Below, piece by piece: positions 57,101-64,000 of a stretch of DNA of 64,000 nt. Below the pieces are notes generated by a model. That model saw only the letters and a list, made by a program, of their open reading frames with translations, was not told the DNA's origin and did not search any database. A program made the translations under genes and the position numbers. This DNA comes from Notospermus geniculatus (lineage: Eukaryota > Nemertea > Pilidiophora > Heteronemertea > Lineidae), in assembly GCA_002633025.1 (NCBI GenBank), contig NMRB01000613.1, positions 227,617-291,616 of the forward strand, given 5' to 3'. Within the stretch, counting starts at the first letter, position 1, and each line of letters begins with the position of its first letter.

Positions 57101-58926
57101 TATTTGAGCTCCCAAAACCCTGAGGAGTGTGATTAGCTCTCCTTGAAATGGCATTCCCACAAATGAATACGACCTAGGTACACATATAACAGCAACATAA
57201 AATACGGTTTTGCACTGGCGTTTGAGGTCAGGTTAGCAGCTAAAACAGAGGGACAAAAATCTTCCATGGTACCCTTACTGAGGCGAGCTTGTTCTCTATG
57301 CCACCAACTATTATACCGGTAAGTACTCTTGTGGACAATCATAGGCTATGTCATGAGTAAATAGCGAAGCCACTCCATGGGTTGTAGGTGTCAAGAAACC
57401 ATAATATCTGACACCCAGAATAGCTTATTCTTCATTCAGCTACTATAGTCGGGTTAAACCACAGTCTGGATTATGCTGCCTGGGACATAAAGTCCTGGTT
57501 CAGATCAGGGATCAAAGGGTTAAATCACAATAGGTGCACTGTAAATATTTTTTAATGGAGAATGCTGACCTTTCTGTGTAAGTATTTCAAAGTCTATAAT
57601 TTGATTACAATCATAAATATCGTCAGTGACTGATCAAGGGGTTAAAACTTCAATTTGGCCAGGTTTAAACTAGGACACATTTCCAACTGCAGTTAATGCC
57701 AATCCTTTGTAAAAACCCCAATACCAGTATAAGTATTCATTTTTATGCATAAGCCTGTCTTATCAGCTGAGTGCAGTTGAGTACGAGATCCATGGGCCTC
57801 TAGTTATAGCATTTCCCGCCAAAAAGATCGTCAGTACCATGCGGCCGAAAGGCCGGCGGTCTGAAGTTAGGATCAGTTATTTAAGTAAATATCTGTTAAC
57901 TGGAAAGAAATTTGCAAGGAAATTTGGCATGACTGGAAAGAGTATTCTTCCTGGATTACAGCCATATAACTCATTGAAGAATGCAGTCAGAAGTTTTGGA
58001 GAAATGGACTTGGAAACATAGCGATGTCTGTCTGATTGAAATGCTGAAGTCGCAATGTAGGGTATGTGATTTGCGAAGTTAATGGCGTTTCTGCCAGCCT
58101 ATATCTTCATGGATGAGTGATAAATTATGATTCACACCTAAGTGTTGAATCCTTAGAGAGCATGTTACAGGCCTGCAAGGCAATAAAATTTTCATCTTTG
58201 CAAGGAGCGTGGTTTTTCGTCCTCCTCTTTTGGGTTTTGGGAGCGCTAAGGAGCGTCAGCGCGATGGCGCTCCTTAAACGTCAAGCACTGAGGGACATGC
58301 AATTTTTTTCGATGATTGTTTTTTATGTTTGAGTAATTTTTTTCTGCTTTCCCACCACGATGTAAATATTTTTCATGCTTTAGTCAGGTGCAAAAAATAT
58401 TAAGAGACGTTGAAAAAATAAAGTAGAGCGTCCTTTCCAAGCAACTGCATACAACCAACTATTCACAAAAAATACTCTACTTACCAACACAACAACTATT
58501 TTGACTGATTTCCTAGTGTCTACTTGAAGATGAAGCTGCTCTAACCGCGTATTTGATTCCACATTAATTGTCTCTGGAGGGATTTCTGGATTTTCTAAGA
58601 GGATGGAGCCGAAGTCCTGAAATACAAAGATATCTGCTCCAATGCTGATGTCAGGTCGCGCGACGGCACGAAACCGGTGGCGACTGACTTTTCCGAATCA
58701 CTTTCCGTGTGAGCCACGACCACGCAGAACAAATCAATCGCCGATATGATCTGACGTGACTGCAGTTTCGTCTCACCTGCGAGGTCGGTGTCAGTCGCTG
58801 ATCAAAAAGATCAAGAATCGCATGTTCAACTTCTGTGCAATTCCATTCGCAGTCGACCTGACTAGACCCACGATATACAGATGCTGCGGCCTGTTCAACG
58901 AGCGCACATATTTTCACGTTTGCGAC
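51122..58926 (-). CDS. Ionotropic glutamate receptor subunit (ligand-gated cation channel), partial
   Basis: Minus-strand exons in order: 58777-58926 (amino-terminal domain end, KICALVEQAAASVY), 58485-58616 (to VKIVVVL), 55698-55919 (S1 lobe: EKPFAHRK...NHYGSLDL...WNGALGEL), 53529-53886 (S1 end KTQQRSAFFEFTAPF, M1, pore loop SVTCAGGSFAPVKQATRIYS), 52730 to about 52360 (M3 FYWFFALIITATYTGNLASF, S2), 51780 to about 51620 (S2 end, CAYGVSRN...VEMWSDGTTR) and about 51300-51122 (M4, FRGIFVILAVFTVVSFLV). Four consecutive junctions are phase-consistent; the last two boundaries are uncertain. The S1 arginine for the ligand carboxylate is present; the acidic S2 residue is not obvious. M3 has YTGNLASF in place of the usual SYTANLAAF. 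First exons and C-tail not found. Confidence 0.85.
51829..52004. mobile_element. Small hairpin MITE in receptor intron
   Basis: AGGTGTAACGTTTTTCAGT at the left pairs with ACTGAAAAACGTTACACCT at the right. About 175 bp, within an intron of the glutamate receptor gene. Confidence 0.6.
53090..53230. repeat. Degenerate GGTTAGGGT-like tract
   Basis: Loose repeats of GGTTAGG, GGTCAGGAGTAGG and TTAGGGTAGGG in a receptor intron. Possibly a decayed telomere-like or minisatellite tract. Confidence 0.5.
53282..53435. mobile_element. PIF/Harbinger-type MITE, copy 2
   Basis: Starts TGCCCGATGTACACTTA and ends CCTAAGTGTACAAAGGGCA; TAA at 53279-53281 and 53436-53438. Same family as 31358-31532. In a receptor intron. 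Confidence 0.8.
54977..55040 (-). repeat. tRNA-like segment (minus) with A and B boxes
   Basis: On the minus strand: TGGCCGAATGGGG resembles an A box and GCGCGGGTTCGATTCCCAGC a B box/T arm. The spacing is near that of a tRNA gene, but acceptor stem pairing is not evident, so I call it tRNA-like, possibly a Pol III promoter or SINE head. Confidence 0.45.
55135..55210 (+). repeat. tRNA-like segment (plus) with A and B boxes
   Basis: GTTAGCAGAGTGGATAGAG resembles an A box/D arm and GACGGTCCAAATCCCGTC a T arm (GACGG pairs with CCGTC). The conserved TT of the B box reads TC here. Probably a decayed tRNA-derived head rather than a working tRNA. Confidence 0.45.
55975..56088 (+). repeat. Solo arm of the TTAA foldback family
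   Basis: Matches the right arm of 54767-55410 (GTTCTGAGCCTTCG, GCAGGGCGTTTGCAATTCTC, GGGCTTTTTGTTC) and ends CAGTTTTAA. No left arm is nearby; a truncated copy. Confidence 0.65.
56128..57060. mobile_element. 0.9-kb inverted-repeat element
   Basis: TTATGCCTCAGTCACA at the left pairs with TGTGACTGAGGTATAA at the right (short terminal repeats). The interior is C/G-rich and includes a CCCTAA tract. No transposase. In the receptor intron upstream of the S1 exon. Confidence 0.55.
56770..56864. repeat. Interstitial telomere-like CCTAA/CCCTAA tract
   Basis: Degenerate CTAATC repeats pass into CCCTAACCCTAACCCTAACC. The unit equals the animal telomere repeat. Short, inside a transposon-like segment. 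Confidence 0.75.
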
Positions 58927-58953
58927 CTGACCATAATTTCTTCACTTGATGCC

Positions 58954-59406
58954 GCTGAATCGGTTAATGTCGTCCTGGGTACACCTCATTATTACCCAGG
59001 GTAATCCTGGGTAATCCTTTTTGTTACCCAGGATCGTCCTGGGTACAAATATGGTACCTTAACATTACCCAGTTTTAAAATCCGCGCCATAGGAAGGAAT
59101 AGATTGCAAATACGACTGTAAATCGCGGTCTTTAACGCGAGTTGCCATTCTGACAGCTGCTGACAATCACCACGTCAAAATGCACGACAGTCGTGCATTT
59201 TGACGACTGTCGTGTATAAATTCGTGGCGGGCTAGAATAAGACAGTACCGTACCTCGAGCGCAAGTGGAAAATGACGCGGATTTCAAACTAGGTAATGTT
59301 AAGGTACCTTATTTATACCCAGGATCGTCCTGGGTAACAAAAAGGATTACCCAGAAAACCCAGGGTAATAATGAGGTGTACCCAGGACGACATTAACCGA
59401 TTCAGC
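58954..59406. mobile_element. Mutator-like MITE, 9-bp duplication, copy 2
   Basis: The ends GCTGAATCGGTTAATGTCG and complement share the core with 25043-25728. It is flanked by CTTGATGCC/CTTGATGCG (58945-58953, 59407-59415; 8 of 9 match). The arms are about 110 bp with TACCCAGG words. It starts 28 bp upstream of the acceptor side of a receptor exon. Confidence 0.8.
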
Positions 59407-59655
59407 CTTGATGCGACTGTTCCGTCGTGGCGCAGGCAATCGTACGTGCGACCCGAACTGACATCAGCATTTAGAATCAATCCCATCGAACACTCCTTTT
59501 CCACTATTTGGAAATTAATGGATCACCGTGCAACAAAGTGAGATTTCGTAACTTAGTACACGAACCCTGATTTCGTTGTGCATTCTAAGGTTACAAACTT
59601 TTCTACAAAAAAACAGTCTTCACGCTTTTTTAGAAAAAAGCCATTCTGCACTTAC

Positions 59656-59838
59656 CCAATGAAAAATCCTTGCCGTGCAATCTTCATGTCGTGTTGATTG
59701 GTGGGTCTCGTTTACTTCATTGTTTTCTCTGCGCATTATCCTTCCAATACAAATACCCGTACGATATTTAAATCCCTCCTGAAATGTCAGCCCTCCATAA
59801 ATGACGGGGGTGTAGTATTGATACCTAATTTTGCCCCC
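59656..59838 (-). CDS. Possible amino-terminal-domain exon of the glutamate receptor
   Basis: Open for 61 codons between a TATATTTCAG acceptor and a GTAAGTGC donor, phase 0 at both ends, which fits the next exon at 58926. It includes GGLTFQEGFKYRTGICIG and TARIFHW. No specific motif is recognised, so assignment rests on position and splice signals only. Confidence 0.35.
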
Positions 59839-60158
59839 CTGAAATATAGAATTCTTCCGTAATCGCAACACACTGTGAACTCCGCAATCATGAAAAATGT
59901 GAACAGTCTGGCATAAATGATTAGAAGTATTTTGGAAAAAACAGGAAGAATGGTTTACCGGTGACCTGAAACACACATTGTATTGATACAGCTCGATCTC
60001 GCTACACATTGTGGGACAGACCGGATGACTCGAAGACCGCCAAAATTATCCAATGAAATTCAGCCGGTTACTTCTAAAAAGTGGAATGGGTCGACGGCGG
60101 AAGCTGACCGACGTAATGTCGCCAGTCACCGTTGCTAAGAATTATGTCGTCCGTGGGC

Positions 60159-60205
60159 TGGGGGGGGGGGGGGGGCCAGGGGGGGGGGGGGGGGGGGGGG
60201 GGGGG
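60159..60205 (+). repeat. Poly-G tract
   Basis: Two G runs separated by CCA. Length is probably unreliable. The Gly-rich frame through it is an artefact. Confidence 0.9.
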
Positions 60206-60762
60206 TCCACAATGCGCCCCCACCCCACCCCATGACTAAACCTTTTTGGTATTTTCTTATTCCCTTTGGTGTACCCTTTGTGAAACAGCATGTTAACATA
60301 AAAAATTTTGGGTCTCATGTTACCATAGCAACGGTTTTTTTTACCATACCCATAGGAAAACTTAAACTGTCCATAACTTCGCTATTACTTAGTCAAATTC
60401 AATACATTTGGTATCAATAGACTGGTTTTCATTTACTCTCTCATCTAGGAATGTTAAATGCATTTGTTTCATGGTTTCTGACCTCGTAAGGGGTCAAAAG
60501 TTAGTTCCCCTTGTTGCAATTTAAAATGTAGCTACGTAACACCATATCTTTGCATCAAAATGAAACTCCTGCCAGTCAGCTTTGAATGTACACCCTTGGT
60601 CAAAAATAAATGAAAAGCTAATTTTCCGGCATATCTCCATGAATATTTTTCATAACCACGTTTTCTTTTCATACACATAATCTAAGGCCACTAGGACACC
60701 TTTTAAGAGCATAAAACTTGAAATCATTAAACAACTGTATTTTTGGCAAAAGTTTGAAATTT

Positions 60763-61435
60763 GGCCAAAATATCATGTTTTTTTAATACTCACTTGTTCG
60801 GATTAAAACTGGCACTGTTTTGAAGGCAATCTGTTTCTGGACACATGAAAGTTTTCAGAATGCTAAATTTACAGCAAAGTTACAGATGATTTTGTGAAAT
60901 GGTTTTCCCAGTTCTTGCCATTCGTTCCGTGCACTCAAGGCACAGAATTTTAGCATTACCCAGTGGTGAATATTCATTAGCCTCTTAACCACAAAAGAAG
61001 CGACTGACATAAATAGTTGAGTAACAGGTCCCTTTGTGAAATTATCAATTGGGTGTCTCACAATAGGCCAACTTGTTGACTGACATGCCGGTGTGTAACT
61101 TGCACTGGGTAATCGTGGTCAGAAACTCCCATTGATGCAGGCCTTGTGACAGTCATAAACACCTGCGTAACCTGTTGTTGGGACCAACATAAAGGTTTGA
61201 ATAGGCCTTCAATGGACTTACTAAATTAGGGCACGTGATCGGGGTATTGATAAAATGTGGCTTGGAGTCAACTGAAATTGCGGGCATTTTATACCACAGA
61301 AAAATCATCATAAATCGTCACAAAGTTGCTCAATGTTGAATTTGAAAAAAATGTATTGTCCAGAAACAGATTGACTTCAAAACAGGACCAGTTTTTAACC
61401 CGAACAAGTGAGTATTAAAAAAAACATGATATTTT
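60763..61435. mobile_element. Foldback element with ~80-bp arms, right arm cut at an N
   Basis: TTAATACTCACTTGTTCGG and CAATCTGTTTCTGGACA on the left are mirrored at 61354-61435. Symmetry ends abruptly at the N (61436), where the left arm predicts continuation, so the right end is probably lost in assembly. Confidence 0.6.
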
Positions 61436-61662
61436 NTGCATATTCTTAGGGGCAGCCAGGACTTCCGGGGGGGGGGGGTCGTTTTCGAAATATTTAGAGA
61501 TGATTTTCAGCACAGGGATTTTCACGGTCACAAATTCTAAGGTTTTCCTGAAGGGAAGCCCTTTGAACCCAGGCACTCCCTCCGCCGGCTAGGCCTATGA
61601 TATTCCTCTTCGGGACAGTGTTTACAGATCTCTTTGCAGATCCATGAATCAAATGCAAATTA

Positions 61663-62158
61663 CAGCTCTGGAAAAAAATATTAGACCACCTCTGTTATTT
61701 CCACTCATTTCTCATTAAATAGGTCCCACCCCGGGGGTCCCACAAAAAGTCTTATTCACCCTTTTGTGCCACATTGTATTATAGTGTCTTGTATCCTTGT
61801 AAAAACAGTACTTCAGTCATGATTATAAGCACAATCTCCGCAAGATGCAGTAAGCGCTGCTCGAAGAATTTAGGTTTGATTAGAAGCGATGGAGTGGACT
61901 GCTGTCTACACAGTAAATGCATGCAATTCAGGTCCTTCTGTTTAGTCAGAACTTTTGGCAAGGTCCTTCTAGCAGCCCCATTCTTTCTTCATTATGGGAA
62001 GTCAATTTCTATGTTAGATATTGTCTTGGAGAAGTTACACCAATTTGACCAACACAACAAATCAGTAGATGCAGAGAAACTGGAGAGTTTGTGGGACCTA
62101 TTTTAATGGAAAATGAGTGAGTCAACCAGAGGTGGTCTAATAGTTTTTTCCACAGCTA
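61663..62158. mobile_element. Tc1/mariner-type MITE, CAGCTCTGG...TTAGACCACC ends
   Basis: TA then CAGCTCTGGAAAAAA...ATTAGACCACCTCTG at the left; the complement CAGAGGTGGTCTAATA...TTTTTTCCACAGCT then ATA at the right. The ends resemble Tc1-family termini seen in many animals. A 110-codon frame inside (61774-62106) has no transposase motif. Confidence 0.7.
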
Positions 62159-62159
62159 T

Positions 62160-63367
62160 ACTCACAGTTGTTAGAGTTAAGTAGCGGTTCGTCTGCCTGA
62201 ATTGATCCAACAGTGCCGTCTTGTTGAATTCATCATTAGGAATAAAGTCCACTGCAGTAGTTATCACAGTAGTGGTGGCAGCCGATCCGCCTGCGGCAGA
62301 TACAACATTACCATACCTGAATAGGTCGCATCGCGCAATCAAGACCGACGTTACAATACGGAGTTGGAAAAAAAATGCGGCAGTGGCTATTTCTTCTTCA
62401 AGGAAGCGATGCCAGAATCCCGAAGCTGCATTTACCTGGCAATGAGACAAAATCAAAAGCTGGCAGCAGAGCGAGATCAGCTTAGACCAGCTCCAGCTGT
62501 TCCCTCTAGACTGGTGGCAGTAGTGCTCACCGAGGAGGGACCAGCCCCAGACGAAATATTTCCGTAATCACATCCGGGTACCCGCACCCTGATTCTGGGC
62601 GCGCATACCCGGATGTAATTCATACACAGAGCTATTCGGTAAGTCAGAGCATCGATTCAGCTCATTTATACATCGCAGGAACGGTGATAAAAATACAGGA
62701 TATTATTAAAATGTAAATAAGGGCCTAATATGTGTCACAAAGCTCGATTTGAGACATTGTTTCATTTTTTTTATTGCGGTAGCTAAGAAATACTTATGGC
62801 GCGATTGAATCAACGTCTGTGTGTGAGCGCCACCTGTGGTGACATGCTGGAACCCTTAGCACAACCGGAATGAATACCTCTGGGGCCAGTCTCTGATTCA
62901 AGCGTAGGTAGCGGAGCGAGATCCGAGGCTGGCGGTGCGAGACTAAGATCAGCTCAGTGTGCGGCAACATCATTTTGGTTCTCAAACCCGCCGCTAGGGC
63001 TAGAAGGCTTCGGTACACGACTGTTAGAAGTCAATGCACATAGTGGAAAAGGTCCGGAACGAAATTTGATTGGTTGGAGCCCAAATTTGAAATATAATAG
63101 GAATTCCCTTAAAAATTAAGTCATGCACGTCGACATGGTCGAGGCCTACAAAAGGAAATCACAGTAACGAGACGCGTGCACGTACAATACAACTATTGGT
63201 TCCTACCAAATATGGCAAACAATGGTTTGAATACAAAGAAGTTAACATAGTATTTTGGGCGAAAGGATTTTGTGAAATCTCCGACAGCGACCGGCTGAAC
63301 GACAATGTTTATATGCAGCGGGAATTCCCTTCTTCATGATAACGTTATTATTTTTCCGCGATCTTAA
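62160..63367. other. Non-genic stretch
   Basis: No supported gene. A small inverted pair near 62570-62620 (CATCCGGGTA / TACCCGGATG), and a copy of the repeat seen at the window start (about 62985-63012). Confidence 0.4.
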
Positions 63368-64000
63368 GCGCAGGCTGCCAATGACCCGGTTTTTGGCAAG
63401 GTCGGGGAAAATTCGAGGCATTCTCCCAATAACAGTTCAAGCGTGCCCAAGCCAAAGCCTCAAAGCACGGGGACCAAGTCACAAAGAACAACTACGATGA
63501 CAATCACCGCGGGTGGTGATGCTAAATCTCATGACCAGAGGTGCCAGTTTTGTAACGACAACCATAGGCTGCAGAACTGCCAGAAATTCTGTGCCAAGAG
63601 TAGAAGGGAAAAGAACTCTTTCATTCGAAACAAGAGATTATGTTTCAATTGTTTTGGCGATCATTACCTTGACCGATGCACGAGCACAGGACGATGCAAC
63701 CGATGTAAAGGGAAGCATCACACGTTACTCCACAAAGATGTAGAGCAGCTGGGGGATGAACAAAGGCCAGGGACCGCCCCACCGAAGGCTAAAGTCGAGA
63801 GAGAAGCCACAACTGAAGCCGAGGCTAAAGTCCCAGAGAAGAAAGCACCTAACAAGTCTGTCAACAGCAATGCAGCATGTACCGCCAAGGACAAGCCAAA
63901 GGGAATCACTCGGACTGCATTACCTGCCACGCCTGTACGTATAGTTGGAGCAGATGGAAGGGTAATCACGACATATGCCTTACTCGATACAGGCAGTGAA
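63368..64000 (+). CDS. BEL/Pao-like retrotransposon gag-protease, partial
   Basis: A 211-codon open frame runs off the window end. It has C-x2-C zinc knuckles in the order CQFCNDNHRLQNC, CFNCFGDHYLDRC, CNRCKGKHHTLLH, then a Lys/Pro-rich linker, then YALLDTGSE at the very end, the active-site motif of a retroviral-type aspartic protease. Spacing of the knuckles before the protease is typical of BEL/Pao polyproteins. An upstream stop (63365-63367) and lack of recognisable gag before it suggest a 5'-truncated or frameshifted copy; no LTR is seen in the window. Confidence 0.75.

Noticed and set aside
60053-60235. Glycine-rich small protein
   Set aside because: Comes from the poly-G tract of uncertain length.
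61774-62106. Transposase of the Tc1-type element
   Set aside because: No DDE or helix-turn-helix motif and far too short; the element is non-autonomous.

Overview
This is eukaryotic genomic DNA: genes are split into short exons with GT/AG splice sites, and most of the window is transposon-derived. A tRNA-headed SINE with an (ATT)n tail, the recurrent AGGCCTA words, lineage-specific rhodopsin-like GPCRs, an ionotropic glutamate receptor and stand-alone P2X7-ballast-like domains fit a marine invertebrate, perhaps a deuterostome such as an echinoderm, hemichordate or cephalochordate. The species cannot be named from the sequence. Coding sequence is under a tenth of the window.

Layout. 2-6 kb: GPCR A (minus, three exons, intact). 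6-12.8 kb: inverted-repeat elements. 13-19.4 kb: GPCR B, a broken paralogue (plus), whose intron holds deeply nested foldback elements. 20.7-27.4 kb: a 6.7-kb DNA transposon with TTAA target duplications. It encodes a THAP-domain transposase (minus, broken) and, convergently, a P2X7 cytoplasmic-domain-like protein. 28-32.5 kb: GPCR C (plus, intact). 32.7-34.8 kb: a LamG-domain gene (minus) with a large hairpin element inserted at its splice acceptor. 36-41 kb: a hAT-like MITE, an isolated RFC3-like exon, repeats and an assembly artefact. 41.6 kb: a GPCR fragment. 42-47.3 kb: a second copy of the THAP-transposase plus P2X7-domain unit, internally deleted. 49.1-49.3 kb: an assembly gap. 51-59.8 kb: an ionotropic glutamate receptor gene (minus). 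60-62 kb: inverted-repeat elements. 63.4 kb to the end: the gag/protease part of a BEL/Pao-like retrotransposon.

The GPCR genes share exon number, intron phases and an identical 221-bp second exon length (A and C), so they are tandem or inverted duplicates. The strongest unusual signal is the repeated pairing, in two separate copies, of a THAP transposase with a convergent gene for the cysteine-rich domain otherwise known as the P2X7 receptor cytoplasmic 'ballast'. The element is therefore a candidate carrier of that domain. A second signal is a family of long palindromic elements flanked by 14-15 bp target duplications, which fits no common cut-and-paste class. Several single Ns sit exactly at breaks in palindromes, so some rearrangements may be assembly joins.
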